Under the pieces are notes generated by a model that was given only the letters and a program-made list of their open reading frames with translations, had not been told where the DNA came from and searched no databases. The translations under genes were made by a program, and so were the position numbers. From Polyangiaceae bacterium (GTDB lineage Bacteria; Myxococcota_A; Polyangia; Polyangiales; Polyangiaceae): a DNA stretch of 64,000 bases. Location: NCBI GenBank assembly GCA_019637295.1, contig JAHBVX010000008.1, forward strand, positions 309,678 to 373,677, written 5' to 3'. Positions 42,778 through 55,031 of the stretch are shown here, piece after piece. Positions within the stretch are counted from its first letter, which is position 1; each line of letters opens with the position of its first letter.

Positions 42778-44028
42778 ATGTCTGCGAGCACCGCCCCCTC
42801 GAACGACGAGCTGGTCTACGACTGGAACGAGCTCGCCCGCAAGGGACGCATCATCCCCCGGGGCGTGGAGTTCTTCGACGAGACGTTGCGGGACGGGCTG
42901 CAGAACCCTTCCGTCGTCGACCCCAAGATCGAGGACAAGCTCCGCATCCTGCACTTGATGGATCGGATCGGGATCTACGAGGCGGACATCGGGCTGCCCG
43001 GCAGCAGCCAGCGCGCGTTCGATGACTGCCTACGCATGTGCCAAGAGATCGTGGCCAGCAAGCTGCGGCTGAAGGTCGCGTGTGCGGGGCGTACGGTGCC
43101 GAGCGACATCACGCCCATGGTCGAGCTGAGCCAGCGCGCGGGCATTCCGGTGGAGGTGTACGCGTTCGTCGGCTCGAGCCCCATCCGCGCTCTGGCGGAG
43201 GAGTGGGACCTGGAGCGCATCAAGAAGTACTCCGCCGAGGCCATCGACGTCGGCGTCAAGAACGGGCTCCCGGTGGTGTACGTGACCGAGGACACCACGC
43301 GCTCGCGGCCCGAGGTGCTCAGCGAGTTGTTCAAGCTCGCGATCGATCATGGAGCGTCGCGCTTGTGCCTGTGCGACACCGTGGGGCACTCCACGCCGGA
43401 CGGTGTCCGCAACTTGCTGCAGTTCACCAAGGCGCTGCTCGCTGGCATGGGCGCTACCCACGTTGGGCTCGACTGGCACGGGCACAATGATCGCGGACTC
43501 GGCCTGGTGAACGCGATCTATGCGCTCGAGTGGGGCGCGGAGCGAGTGCACGGCTCGGCGCTGGGCATCGGTGAGCGCGTGGGCAACGCGCCCATGGAGC
43601 TCATCTTGCTGAACCTGAAGCTGCTCGGCTTGCTCGAGGATCAGGACCTGACCCACCTGATGGAGTATTGCCAGGTCGTCGCGGAAGCGGTGGGCTGGCA
43701 CATCCCCATCAACTACCCGCTCGTTGGCCAAGATGCGTTTCGCACCGCGACGGGCGTGCACGCCGCCGCCATCATCAAGGCGCAGAACAAGGGCGACGCC
43801 TGGCTGGCGGACCGCATCTACAGCGGCGTGCCGGCGGGCATGTTCGGTCGCCAGCAGGACATCTGCATAGGCTTCATGTCGGGCGCTTCGAACGTGACCT
43901 ACTGGCTCAAGAGCCGAGGCATCGAGCCGAGTGAGACGCTGGTGCGAGCCATCCTCGCGCGGGCGAAGGACAGCGCGCACATCCTCGCCGAGACCGAGGT
44001 GATGGAAGTCGTTCGCGCACACGGCTAG
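42778..44028 (+). CDS. HMGL-like/2-isopropylmalate synthase family carboxyltransferase
   Basis: A 416-residue TIM-barrel enzyme of the LeuA/homocitrate synthase/HMG-CoA lyase family. The signature FFDETLRDGLQNP carries the catalytic Asp/Arg pair, and the metal site HGHNDRGLGLVNA is also present. It lacks the LeuA regulatory domain (which would give 500+ residues), so it is nearer to short LeuA-like or homocitrate-synthase-like forms. The acyl-CoA or keto-acid substrate cannot be decided. No other leucine or lysine biosynthesis gene is adjacent. Confidence 0.83.
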   Translation: MSASTAPSNDELVYDWNELARKGRIIPRGVEFFDETLRDGLQNPSVVDPKIEDKLRILHLMDRIGIYEADIGLPGSSQRAFDDCLRMCQEIVASKLRLKVACAGRTVPSDITPMVELSQRAGIPVEVYAFVGSSPIRALAEEWDLERIKKYSAEAIDVGVKNGLPVVYVTEDTTRSRPEVLSELFKLAIDHGASRLCLCDTVGHSTPDGVRNLLQFTKALLAGMGATHVGLDWHGHNDRGLGLVNAIYALEWGAERVHGSALGIGERVGNAPMELILLNLKLLGLLEDQDLTHLMEYCQVVAEAVGWHIPINYPLVGQDAFRTATGVHAAAIIKAQNKGDAWLADRIYSGVPAGMFGRQQDICIGFMSGASNVTYWLKSRGIEPSETLVRAILARAKDSAHILAETEVMEVVRAHG

Positions 44029-44054
44029 CCGCCGCGCACGGCAAGCTCCCGCTG

Positions 44055-44294
44055 CTACTCCGAGATTTCCTTCTCGAGTTTGTCGAGCTCGTCTTCCAAG
44101 TTCTGCGCGGTGATCTGCTTCTCGGCCTCGTCTTCGAAGTCCGCGGAGGTCGGCACCTCGGGCTCGGCTGCCGCCCGCGCGGGTTCGGTTGGAGCCGCAG
44201 CTGTCGAGGTCGCGCTCGGCGCCGGCTCCGCCGCCTTGTCACACCCCAGCAGCACCAGCCCGCCGCCGAGCAGCCACATCCCAAGCGCTCTCAC
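44055..44294 (-). CDS. Small lipoprotein
   Basis: A 79-residue lipoprotein with signal ending VLLGCDK and an Ala/Pro/Glu-rich mature part; the C-terminal 25 residues are a charged helix (EDELDKLEKE). It begins with GTG, overlapping the stop of the upstream coiled-coil gene (GTGA), so the two are translated together. Unknown function. Confidence 0.65.
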   Translation of the reverse strand: MRALGMWLLGGGLVLLGCDKAAEPAPSATSTAAAPTEPARAAAEPEVPTSADFEDEAEKQITAQNLEDELDKLEKEISE

Positions 44295-44866
44295 TGCTCA
44301 CCTGCCTTGGTGTTCAGGGTCGCCATGTGCCGCTCGTGTCGGGCGTTCTCTTTCTCGAGCAGCTTGTCCACGCGCTCGACCACCGCGTCCTTGCCCTCCT
44401 CCTTGGCGAGCGCACGGATGCGCGCGAGGCGCGCCTTACGCCGCGCGTGCACCTTGAGCTCCGCCTGAACGGGGCCGCGCTCGAGCACCTTCGCGCCCCA
44501 CTTCTCCTTCAGCTCCTTCTTCCGCTCGTCGCGGCGGGCCTCACGGGACTCCTTGAGCTGCTGCCAGCTCAGGTCGCGCGCGCCCCTCGGTCGGACTTGC
44601 TGGGCGGCATCTCGGGCCGCGGCCGCAGCGTCACGCGCCTCGCCAGCCTTCTCGCGAGCGTGCTCCGCCTTGACCTTCGCGCCCTCTGCCTTCTGCTTGG
44701 CCTCGGCGGCTTTGGCCATGGCCTCGGCGATCTTGGACTTGGCCTCACGGGTGCTGTCCGCCGCGGCCTCACGCTTGGCCTTCTCGGCCTCTGCGCCGTC
44801 TTGCGCGAAGGCGGCGCCGGTGAGCGTCAGCCCGACGCCGACCACCAGGATTGATCTCAACGACAT
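44291..44866 (-). CDS. Exported Ala/Lys/Glu-rich coiled-coil protein
   Basis: A 191-residue protein with a Sec signal (VVGVGLTLTGAAFAQDG) followed by an almost continuous helical coiled coil of Ala, Lys, Arg and Glu. No cysteines in the mature part and no recognised domain. It is probably periplasmic and elongated. The ATG at 44866 fits the signal peptide. It is cotranslated with a small lipoprotein, which might anchor it. Confidence 0.7.
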   Translation of the reverse strand: MSLRSILVVGVGLTLTGAAFAQDGAEAEKAKREAAADSTREAKSKIAEAMAKAAEAKQKAEGAKVKAEHAREKAGEARDAAAAARDAAQQVRPRGARDLSWQQLKESREARRDERKKELKEKWGAKVLERGPVQAELKVHARRKARLARIRALAKEEGKDAVVERVDKLLEKENARHERHMATLNTKAGEQ

Positions 44867-45142
44867 TCCAGCTCCTATTTTGGGATGAGCCACTCAACCC
44901 GCGTCCCTACCTATCCCACGCTCGGCCCGCGGGTTAAAGGCGTCCTTTCGGCCCGCAGGCCGAAGCCCACTCGCTGCCCACACATTTCCGTCTGCAGCGA
45001 AATCTATCGAGCAGGCTTGCGCGAAGCCGCCCGGTCGTTCAGAAATGCCGCTCCAACGTCTGGTATCGGCGCGGTGCGGCGCCTCTACCGGGCGCAGCTC
45101 CGACCCCCGGAGCCGCAGTCCAGGTGCTTGGGAGTCGATGTC

Positions 45143-47938
45143 ATGAAAGGTATGCGAGCGTGGTTGGGCGTGGCGGTCGGAGCGTTCCTGGCCCTGGCGG
45201 CGGGCTGCACCACCGACACGGACCCGATTCCGATTGGCGCCACGCCCTCGGTGTGTGGCAACAGCCTGTGTGAGCCTGGGGAGTCATCCGTCACCTGCGC
45301 CGCGGACTGCACCGCCTGTGCCGGCGCGGTGTGTGGCACCTGTGGCAACGGCGTCGTCGAGTCGGGAGAGGACTGCGAAGCTTCGAACTTGACGAAGACG
45401 AGCTGTGAGAAGGCTGGCTTCGAAGCGGGTGGCGTGTCGTGCAAGCCCGACTGCACCGTGGACACCAGCGCGTGCTGCAAGCACGAGTGCGGCAACCCCG
45501 GCATCACTCAGTGCAATGGCAATCTCGTGGAGTCCTGCAACCTGACCGCCGCGGGGTGCAGGCTGTGGGTTCCTGCCAGCAACTGCTCGGACACGGGCCA
45601 GACCTGCGTGGAGAACCTCTCGTCGGCGACGTGCAGCGGCTGCATTGCCGGCTGCCCCCAGGACGGCGCCACCCACTGCAACGGCAACGTGGTCGAGACT
45701 TGCCAGGCGGACACCGCCGGCTGCCTCGCTTGGTCGCCGGGCACGGACTGCGCCGTTACCGGTCAGAGCTGCGACGCGTCAGGCGGCACGGCCCAGTGCT
45801 CTGGCCAGTGCGTCTCGCAGTGCGCGCTGGGGACCAAACAGTGCAGCGGCGCGGCCGTCCAGTCCTGCTACGACGCGGGCGGTGGCTGCCTGCTGTGGAA
45901 GACCGACGCGGACTGCGCGAGCGTGGGCGCCGTCTGCGATCCGACGCTCAAGGCCTGCGTGAGCGCGTGCGCGACTCCTTGCACGACCGAGGGGCAACAG
46001 ACCTGCCTGGGCAACAGCGTGAACACCTGCACCAAGGCGACGACTGGCTGCCTGGGTTGGGCGCCGACCCAGGACTGCTCCGGCGCTGGCTCTGGCTGGC
46101 TGTGCAAGCCCGGCCCATCTCAGACCGCGTCCTGCGAGCCGCCCTGCTCGGACCCGTGCACCACCGCCGGGGCGACCCAGTGCAAGTTCAACGCCATCCA
46201 GACCTGCGTGTCAGCGGGGGGAACCTGCCTGGAGTGGCAGAGCACCTCGACCTGTCCGTCCGGACAGACCTGCGGCACGCCAACGGGCACGCCCATGTGC
46301 GTGACCGCGCCCATGACTGGCGAGGACTGCAGCACCGCCTGGAAGATCCAAGGCGGAACGAACAACGTCGCCTGGACGGCCACTCAAGCGGTGCATTTGG
46401 TCACGCCGCCCTCGTGTAGTGCGCAGGCTCTCGACGGTCCGGACGTCGTGCTGCGCTACGACCCCACGTTCACCGGCTCCATCGACTTGAACATCAACAA
46501 GCCGGCTAGCCACCGCTGGACGATGATCGTCTCGGATCAAGCTTGCGGCGTGATGACCTCGTTCTTGGCCTGCGTCTCCGAGTTCACCAACGCCACCATG
46601 GGCACCACGGTGCCGGTCACGAGCGGCAAGCCCGTCTATGTCTACATCCGAGACACGACGTCCGGCACCGCCCCGCTGGACAATCCGCTGGTCGTGACCG
46701 TGGCAGAGCTGAACTGCGGGACCTTCAACGCCACGCCGACGATCGTGTCGCCGGCCAACGGCTCGACCACCAACACCCTGTCGCCGGTGCTGGAGGTCGA
46801 CTTCGACACGGCCATCAAGACGAACCAAGGGGTGATCACCCTCACCGGCCCGGGCGTGAACCAGAGCTACGATCTAGCGACGAGCCCCGGCGCCGTGACC
46901 TGGCAGAACGCCGGCAAGAAGCTGCTCATCAACGCCCCCGCGCTGCCCGCGGGGGCAAGCGTTACGGTGAGCTGGACCGGCATGCAGGACAGCACCTGCA
47001 GCAAGCCGGTCAACCCGCCGACCTGGGCCTTCACGGTCGTGACGCCGCCGTGCTCGCCGGGCGCCGGCGGAATGGTCGGCTCGACGGTCACCAGCCTGGC
47101 GACCGGAACCCCGCTGATCACCGAGTACTACGTCGAGGCGGACACGAACCCCAATGGCTGGGTCTACGTCGGAGGTACCGCCTCCCTCTACCGAACGAGC
47201 AAGAACGGTGGGCCTTGGGAGAACGTGTATGCGGCCGCGGGGCTCAGCACGGTCCACGTCGGCTACTCCATGCTGGTCGACGGCAGCGATCTGTACACGG
47301 TGGACGACCGGCTGAGCGGCAACACCCAGCGGCTGTGGCGCATCAGCACCACCGGCGGAACGAACTACGCCGTGAGCGACTACGCCAGCTTCCAGGGCTC
47401 GCCCTCGGACGATCTGCGCGCCGTCGTCGCCTACAAGGGGACCGCCTTCATGCTGACCCACGAGGGCACGACGGGTGAGCTCAGCGAGATCTGGAAGGTG
47501 GCGACCGGCGCGAGCACGCTGCCGGCGACGGCGCAGTTCGAGCGTAGCTTCAGCGAGCTGAACTGCTCCGGCCTCGCCGCTGACGACACCTACTTCTACG
47601 CGGCCTGTAGCAACAACAATCGTATCGTGAAGATCCATCGCACCACGGGCGCGGTGACGTTGATCACGAGCGCCTTCCCGCTGGCGACCCTGTCCTATGT
47701 GAATCACCTCAAGGCCCACGACCAGAACAACGACGGCGTCGCGGACTACCTCTACTTCACCAACCACACCGGGAACGTGTACTTCGTGTGCAACCCCGGC
47801 GGCGCGAATCCCTACGCGGACAAGCTGGCGACCTTCAACTCGACCGCCACGTTGAGCTTCGGCTTGGGCTTCGACCCCGTCGCCAAGAAGCTCTACGCCT
47901 ACAACGACTCCACTCAAGAGCTCGTCGTCATCCAGTGA
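45143..47938 (+). CDS. Large multi-domain Cys-rich surface lipoprotein
   Basis: A 931-residue lipoprotein. The signal ends ALAAGC; then a Cys-rich segment with CGNGVVESGEDCE (myxococcal Cys-rich repeat), followed by five tandem modules of about 50 residues (roughly 112-390), each like QCNGNLVESC, then C.LW and a DC/NC. Next is a sugar- or protein-binding sandwich region, a Big_5-like domain (PTIVSPANGSTT, about 525-615) and a C-terminal propeller (about 640-931). The ATG at 45143 has GGAG 8 nt upstream. Likely an adhesin or binding protein; the ligand is unknown. Confidence 0.8.
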   Translation: MKGMRAWLGVAVGAFLALAAGCTTDTDPIPIGATPSVCGNSLCEPGESSVTCAADCTACAGAVCGTCGNGVVESGEDCEASNLTKTSCEKAGFEAGGVSCKPDCTVDTSACCKHECGNPGITQCNGNLVESCNLTAAGCRLWVPASNCSDTGQTCVENLSSATCSGCIAGCPQDGATHCNGNVVETCQADTAGCLAWSPGTDCAVTGQSCDASGGTAQCSGQCVSQCALGTKQCSGAAVQSCYDAGGGCLLWKTDADCASVGAVCDPTLKACVSACATPCTTEGQQTCLGNSVNTCTKATTGCLGWAPTQDCSGAGSGWLCKPGPSQTASCEPPCSDPCTTAGATQCKFNAIQTCVSAGGTCLEWQSTSTCPSGQTCGTPTGTPMCVTAPMTGEDCSTAWKIQGGTNNVAWTATQAVHLVTPPSCSAQALDGPDVVLRYDPTFTGSIDLNINKPASHRWTMIVSDQACGVMTSFLACVSEFTNATMGTTVPVTSGKPVYVYIRDTTSGTAPLDNPLVVTVAELNCGTFNATPTIVSPANGSTTNTLSPVLEVDFDTAIKTNQGVITLTGPGVNQSYDLATSPGAVTWQNAGKKLLINAPALPAGASVTVSWTGMQDSTCSKPVNPPTWAFTVVTPPCSPGAGGMVGSTVTSLATGTPLITEYYVEADTNPNGWVYVGGTASLYRTSKNGGPWENVYAAAGLSTVHVGYSMLVDGSDLYTVDDRLSGNTQRLWRISTTGGTNYAVSDYASFQGSPSDDLRAVVAYKGTAFMLTHEGTTGELSEIWKVATGASTLPATAQFERSFSELNCSGLAADDTYFYAACSNNNRIVKIHRTTGAVTLITSAFPLATLSYVNHLKAHDQNNDGVADYLYFTNHTGNVYFVCNPGGANPYADKLATFNSTATLSFGLGFDPVAKKLYAYNDSTQELVVIQ

Positions 47939-47961
47939 AGTGGGCTCGCGGTCACGCCGGC

Positions 47962-49266
47962 TCAGCTTCGAGCCGGCTTCTGCAGCAAGATGGCATGTTC
48001 GCCGCGCGGAGCATCCGTGAAAGCGCTCTGGCTCGCTCCGTGGAAATGCGGCCGTTCCTGCGAAGCTCGCGCGGCCACCCGCAGTGAGGCTGCGGCCGCC
48101 AGCTTCGCGATCAACCGGTCGGCGCGAACCGCGCGGCCCGAGAGTGTGCTGTCCGCCACGATCAGCACCGCGTGTCCCCCTGGCACCAGCACGCGCCCGA
48201 GCTCCCGGAGCACCCGCCCCATGTCGGTCTCGTATTGGCCGAGCGCGCGGGCGAAAGGCAGCTTGCCGAGCTGTCGGCGCGCGCCTATCTCGCTGCGATC
48301 GAAGTGCTCCGACTTCATGCCAAGCCATCGCAAGCGAACCGCGTGGTGCTGCAGGTAGTCGTAGACCCCCGGATAGGGCGGAGAGGTGAGCGCCAGGGTG
48401 ACGCTCTTGGTCTCGACCCCGTCGAGCCTGCGAGCGTCCCCGTCGATCACCCGCACAGCGGCCGCACGCTCGGGGAGCGTGCGCGTGAACGCGGTCATGC
48501 GCTCGACGAGCTCGAAGGTGCGCTTGACGAAGAACTTGCTGGTGTAGCCCGCGCCAATGCGGCGAACCGCTTGCTCCTCGGTCGTGTCGGCGGGCTTGCG
48601 GCTGAACTTGCCGAGCATGGAGGAGAGCACGAGCAGCAACTGCCGGCGACGTTCGCTCGACGGCTCGTGCGCGATCCCGTCCCGCAGCCCATCGAGCTCG
48701 AGCAGGACGTGAGCCTCGAACAACTCCACGTCCTCGGGGGGATAGCGTCGAGTGGCTCCGCGCCGCGCCTTGCGGCGCTCGGTGGCGTGCTCGGCCACGC
48801 GCTCCGCCGCTTGTAGCAAGGTCTCGCCCTCCTCATCCACCAGCCCGCGGACCTTGAGCCGTGTGAGCTCGCAGGCGAGCGGGTTGGCGTCCACGCCGAT
48901 GCCACGCCGGCCAGCGCGCCGCGCCTCCACCACGACCGTGCCGCTGCCACAGAAGGGATCGAGGACGATGTCCCGGGGGCGCGTGAGCGTGGCGATCAGG
49001 CGCGAGGCCGTTTCCGGGTGTAGGCGGGCTGGGTAGGTGTGAAAGCCGTGCACGTCGCGGCGCGTCGAGCGCTCGTCCGCAGTGACCATCAGCGCTCTCA
49101 CCAGCAGCTGGCCGAGGGGCTCGTCACCAGTGACGCTCACCTCGCCGCCCACGTGGCTGAGCGCCCGCCGAGAGGCTGGGCGCGTCGGGGGTGGCGGGGC
49201 CTTGGCGGGTGCGGGCGCCGCCGGCTCGGCGGGCCGCTTGCGAAATCGAGTGTTTCTCTTGGTCAC
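47962..49266 (-). CDS. Orphan DNA amino-methyltransferase (N4/N6 type)
   Basis: A 434-residue methyltransferase. The AdoMet-binding motif LDPFCGSGTVVVEA (about residue 105) comes before the catalytic TSPPYPGVYDYL (about 300), the order seen in alpha- or gamma-class N6/N4 methylases. Between them is a roughly 180-residue helical section that may read the DNA target. No restriction endonuclease is adjacent. The GTG at 49266 overlaps the upstream stop as GTGA and is preferred; an ATG at 49290 would add eight residues. It could also modify RNA. Confidence 0.8.
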   Translation of the reverse strand: MTKRNTRFRKRPAEPAAPAPAKAPPPPTRPASRRALSHVGGEVSVTGDEPLGQLLVRALMVTADERSTRRDVHGFHTYPARLHPETASRLIATLTRPRDIVLDPFCGSGTVVVEARRAGRRGIGVDANPLACELTRLKVRGLVDEEGETLLQAAERVAEHATERRKARRGATRRYPPEDVELFEAHVLLELDGLRDGIAHEPSSERRRQLLLVLSSMLGKFSRKPADTTEEQAVRRIGAGYTSKFFVKRTFELVERMTAFTRTLPERAAAVRVIDGDARRLDGVETKSVTLALTSPPYPGVYDYLQHHAVRLRWLGMKSEHFDRSEIGARRQLGKLPFARALGQYETDMGRVLRELGRVLVPGGHAVLIVADSTLSGRAVRADRLIAKLAAAASLRVAARASQERPHFHGASQSAFTDAPRGEHAILLQKPARS

Positions 49267-50246
49267 GGCAGTCGCTTGAGGGACGTCCATGGGAACGGAC
49301 GCCAGAAGGGGGTGCGCAGGTCGCGCTCGGCCGCCAGATCGAACCACGCTTCGCCTGCTCTGGGGCGAAGGATCTGAAAACTCTGCGCCGGCATGAAGCT
49401 CTGACCGAGTAGAGCACGCCGCTCCGCGCCGCTCGCCGCCACGTCCAGCACGAGCACCGCGTGCCCGGGGTTGCCCGGCAGAATGAAGAAGTCTCCCGCG
49501 CGTAGCTCGTCGCGGGTAACGCTACGAGCCTGACGCTCGAGACTGACGGTGTTGGCCCAGGCGAACACCGCGTCGAGGTAGCCGCGGAACGTCCGATACT
49601 CGTCGCTCGGACGCGCCATGGGCTTCCAGCTGAGCGTCGCGCCCTCCGGCACCAGCCGCTCGCCGCGCCGGTATCGCTCGTAGGGCAGGGCGGTTCCCGC
49701 CGCGGCGCGGTAGCTCTGCGTGCGCTCACCCTTGGCCCAGAGCCACTCGGCGTGCAGTCGCATCACTGCGTCCGCGCACTGCTGCAGGTCCGCGCGCCCG
49801 ACGTCGATGGCTACGACCCCCGCGATGCGCGCGTCGGACGCTGGATGCAGCACGTCACCGCGATAGGTGCGCACCGGCGTGTCCGGAGCGGCTAACGGAA
49901 GTTGGCGCAGGAACGCAGCGAAAGACGTCGGCTCGACGTCCACCCGTCGAAACCCAGCGGGAGCCGCGAAGCGCCGGTCGAGGGTGTCGTGCACCTCCGG
50001 CACGCCATCGGCGCCCTTCAGCCAGGCGTAGCGACGGCCCAGCTCCTCCGAGTCGAGGGGCGGCGGAGCATCGGGTGCCCGGTGCGCGCGGGTAGCGCCC
50101 GACGCGGGCGCCGATGCTCGGGGCTCGGCGCTATTGACCGCACTCGATGGACGACTGCTGCCGGGCTCGTTGCCCAAGGCCGTAGACTCCGGACGCGAGC
50201 AGCCTGCGGCGCACAAGACGCCAGCGAGCGCTGCCGCGCGGAGCAT
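49263..50246 (-). CDS. DUF4846-family lipoprotein
   Basis: A 327-residue lipoprotein: signal ending VLCAAGCS, an Ala/Pro/Ser-rich linker to about residue 65, and a domain matching my memory of DUF4846 (YAWLKGADGVPEVH, CADAVMRLHAEWLWAKG and DFFILPGNPGHAVLVLDVA). The GNPGHAVLVLDV stretch with a conserved His suggests an enzyme, but no activity is known. The ATG at 50246 overlaps the glutamate dehydrogenase stop (TGATG) and its own stop overlaps the methylase start, giving a three-gene coupled operon. Confidence 0.8.
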   Translation of the reverse strand: MLRAAALAGVLCAAGCSRPESTALGNEPGSSRPSSAVNSAEPRASAPASGATRAHRAPDAPPPLDSEELGRRYAWLKGADGVPEVHDTLDRRFAAPAGFRRVDVEPTSFAAFLRQLPLAAPDTPVRTYRGDVLHPASDARIAGVVAIDVGRADLQQCADAVMRLHAEWLWAKGERTQSYRAAAGTALPYERYRRGERLVPEGATLSWKPMARPSDEYRTFRGYLDAVFAWANTVSLERQARSVTRDELRAGDFFILPGNPGHAVLVLDVAASGAERRALLGQSFMPAQSFQILRPRAGEAWFDLAAERDLRTPFWRPFPWTSLKRLP

Positions 50247-51484
50247 CAGCCCAGGCCGCGCATTTCGGTGGCGGCTTGAACCCGCTGAATGGCCAGCACG
50301 AACGTGGCCTTGCGCATCGAGCAGCGATGCTCCTCCATCGTCCGGGCGATCGAGCGATGCGCGTCCACCATGTAGTCCTCGAGCTTGCTGTTCACCTGCT
50401 GCTCGGGCCAGCGGTACTTCTGCGTGTTCTGAGTCCACTCGAAGTACGACACCGTGACGCCGCCGGCGTTCGCGTAGATGTCGGGGATACACACGACGTT
50501 GCGTGACTCGAGGAGCTCGTCCGCTTCGGCCGTCGTGGGACCGTTGGCCCCTTCGAGCACCCAGCGCGCCTTGACGTCGCGCGCATTGTCCTTGGTGAGC
50601 ACGTGGCCGAGCGCCGCCGGCACGAGCACGTCGCAGTCCACTGTCAGGATCTCGTCGTTCGAAATCGCTCGCGCGCCAGGGAAATCCACCACGCTGCCCG
50701 TGGCGCGGGCATGCTCCATCACCCGCGGGATGTCGAGGCCGTCCCCGTTGAAGATGCCCCCCTTGACGTCACTGACGGCGAGGATGCGTCCGCCCAGCTC
50801 GTGCGTCAGCCGCGCGAACCAGCTGCCCACGTTGCCAAATCCCTGCACCGAGAAGCGCGTGCCCTCGAGCTTCTTGCCCTCCCGCGCCAGCACCTCGCGG
50901 ATGGCGAACAAGCAGCCACGACCCGTGGCCGCGTCCCGGCCGAGGCTGCCGTGCAGCTCAACCGGCTTGCCGGTGACGACCCCCGGCGCGAACCCGTAGC
51001 GGCGGCTGTACTGATCGAAGAACCAGGCCATGACCGCCGCGTTGGTGTTCATGTCCGGCGCGGGAATGTCCGTGTCCGGTCCAATCAACTCGGCGATCTG
51101 GTCCACGAACCGGCGCGTCAGCCGCTCGAGCTCGCGGCGACTCAGCTTGCTCGGGTCCACCTGGATCCCGCCCTTGGCGCCGCCAAAGGGCACGTTGACC
51201 ACCGCTGTCTTCCACGTCATCAGGCTGGCCAGCGAGCGCACCTCGTCCAGATCCACGTCCGGGTGGTAGCGCAGCCCTCCCTTGTATGGGCCGCGGGAGT
51301 TGTCGTGCTGGATGCGGTAGCCGATGTAGTTGCCCAGGCTGCCGTCATCCATCTCGATGGCGATCTCCACGCGCAGCTCGCGCGCCGGGGTCAGCAGCAG
51401 CGTCTTGTGCCGGGGCGGGATCTTCAAGATGTCGAAGCCCTGCTGCAGGAAATGGTTGGTCTGCTCGGTCGCGTTCAGGGTCAT
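50246..51484 (-). CDS. gdhA: Glutamate dehydrogenase (Glu/Leu/Phe/Val type)
   Basis: A 412-residue enzyme of the hexameric NAD(P)-linked family that interconverts glutamate and 2-oxoglutarate. The substrate site GGLRYHP, the lysine in FGGAKGGI and the Rossmann GFGNVG are all present, and the length is right. The ATG at 51484 has GGGAGG 5 nt upstream, so the longer frame is ruled out. It is the first gene of a coupled operon with a DUF4846 lipoprotein and a DNA methylase. It is divergent from the pyrophosphatase across 254 bp. Confidence 0.93.
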   Translation of the reverse strand: MTLNATEQTNHFLQQGFDILKIPPRHKTLLLTPARELRVEIAIEMDDGSLGNYIGYRIQHDNSRGPYKGGLRYHPDVDLDEVRSLASLMTWKTAVVNVPFGGAKGGIQVDPSKLSRRELERLTRRFVDQIAELIGPDTDIPAPDMNTNAAVMAWFFDQYSRRYGFAPGVVTGKPVELHGSLGRDAATGRGCLFAIREVLAREGKKLEGTRFSVQGFGNVGSWFARLTHELGGRILAVSDVKGGIFNGDGLDIPRVMEHARATGSVVDFPGARAISNDEILTVDCDVLVPAALGHVLTKDNARDVKARWVLEGANGPTTAEADELLESRNVVCIPDIYANAGGVTVSYFEWTQNTQKYRWPEQQVNSKLEDYMVDAHRSIARTMEEHRCSMRKATFVLAIQRVQAATEMRGLG

Positions 51485-51738
51485 GGAGGCCTCCCTACGC
51501 CTCGCAGGGTACACGGTGTGCTCGGGAAGCGCTGCCCCGAAGCCGGGCGGGCGGGGTCGCGGGGGTTTCCCGGGTAAACAGCGTGGTCCCGCTCGGGCCG
51601 CTCACCCTAGTTTCCCCTTTCCCCGCGGGGCGCCGGTGGGCTATACGGCGGTCCCCGTCGTGCCGCGCTGCGGCAAACGCCGCCGTCGCCACGACGACCG
51701 CGCTGGCACATCCCGGGGACCCTCGCAGGAGAATTGCT

Positions 51739-53835
<2,097 letters not shown>

Positions 53836-53842
53836 GCGCGCC

Positions 53843-54880
53843 TCAGGCGATAGTTCCTCCCGCTCTCTTCCAGGCGTCGATCCCGCCGGCAATGTGCCGG
53901 GCGGAGGTCAGGCCCTCTTCCTGAGCGGCGAGTACCGCCATCGCGGAGCGCTCGCCGTACGCGCAGTAGAACAGCACTCGCTTGTCTCGGGCGAGCTCGT
54001 GCAGGAGCCCTCCGGCTCTCACGTTCTTGGGGAGCTCCGGGTACGGAGCGTGGACGGAGCCGGGGATGGTGCCCTGCTTGCGTCGTTCCTCGGTCTCACG
54101 CAGGTCGACGAGCGCCACGTCGGTTCGGCCTACGAGCTCCATGGCCTCGGTCGGGGAGACGGACAGGCCCCGCCTCGCCACTTCCTCTTGGTGTAGCCCC
54201 TGTCGCAAGTTGGCGGGCACGGCGACGTCCATCATCTTGGGGCTCGGCAGGTTCAGGCTGCTCATCAGCGCGACGTACTCGTCCACGGACTTCACCTGCA
54301 GGCGCGGGTTGAAGCGGCGTTCTTCGCCGATGGTCGACACGGTGTCTCCCTTGTAGTCGTGTGCCGGGTAAACGAGCGTCTCGTCGGGGAGGCGCAGCAG
54401 CTTGTTGAAGAGCGACTCGTACTGTGCACGCGGATCGCCGTTTTGGAAGTCCGTACGACCGGTGCCGCGGATGAGCAGCGTGTCGCCGGTGAACACGCGA
54501 TCTGCCAGCAAGAAGCTGTACGAGTCATCCGTGTGGCCCGGAGTGTAGAGCACGTCGAGGGCGAGCCCCTCGATCTTCAGCTGGTCGCCCTCGCTCACGC
54601 GCATGGACACGACATCGACCTTGCTGTGCTCGCCCATCACCGTGATGCAGCGCGTGTGGTCGCGCAGCGCGCCGATGCCCGTGATGTGATCGGCGTGGAC
54701 GTGGGTGTCCACGGCCTTGACCAGCTCCAGCTCGAGCTCTTCGATCAGCTTCAGGTAGCGGTCCACCTTCTCGAGCACCGGATCGATGATGAGCGCCTCG
54801 CCTCCCGGGCGGCTCGCCAGTAGGTAGGTGTAGGTGCCGGAGACCGCATCGAAGAGCTGTCGGAACAACATGGAGCTCAT
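53843..54880 (-). CDS. Persulfide dioxygenase-rhodanese fusion
   Basis: A 345-residue protein. Residues 1-230 are an ETHE1-like metallo-beta-lactamase fold with HVHADH at residues 60-65, [11 protein letters not shown], and GRTDFQNGD, the iron and glutathione site of persulfide dioxygenases. Residues about 235-345 are a rhodanese with the active Cys in FYCAYGERS. The fusion oxidises glutathione persulfide to sulfite and can pass sulfane sulfur. Both active sites look intact. Convergent with the pyrophosphatase with a 7-bp gap. An ATG at 54871 is an alternative start. Confidence 0.9.
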   Translation of the reverse strand: MSSMLFRQLFDAVSGTYTYLLASRPGGEALIIDPVLEKVDRYLKLIEELELELVKAVDTHVHADHITGIGALRDHTRCITVMGEHSKVDVVSMRVSEGDQLKIEGLALDVLYTPGHTDDSYSFLLADRVFTGDTLLIRGTGRTDFQNGDPRAQYESLFNKLLRLPDETLVYPAHDYKGDTVSTIGEERRFNPRLQVKSVDEYVALMSSLNLPSPKMMDVAVPANLRQGLHQEEVARRGLSVSPTEAMELVGRTDVALVDLRETEERRKQGTIPGSVHAPYPELPKNVRAGGLLHELARDKRVLFYCAYGERSAMAVLAAQEEGLTSARHIAGGIDAWKRAGGTIA

Positions 54881-55031
54881 GGTCGCATGGTCTCTCGTCT
54901 ACGCAGACAGCCGCGTATTGGTTCAACCAGTTGGGTACGGCGCTTCGCAGCCAGCTGCCCATCCCGAGGCTAACCGCTTGAAACCACGCGAGCGCTGCCG
55001 GTGGCACGCGACTCGCTATGGGTGAGTGCGA

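Noticed and set aside
44867..45142. Open frame extending upstream of the large Cys-rich lipoprotein
   Set aside because: The ATG at 45143 has a ribosome site and signal peptide; the upstream part has no protein-like features.
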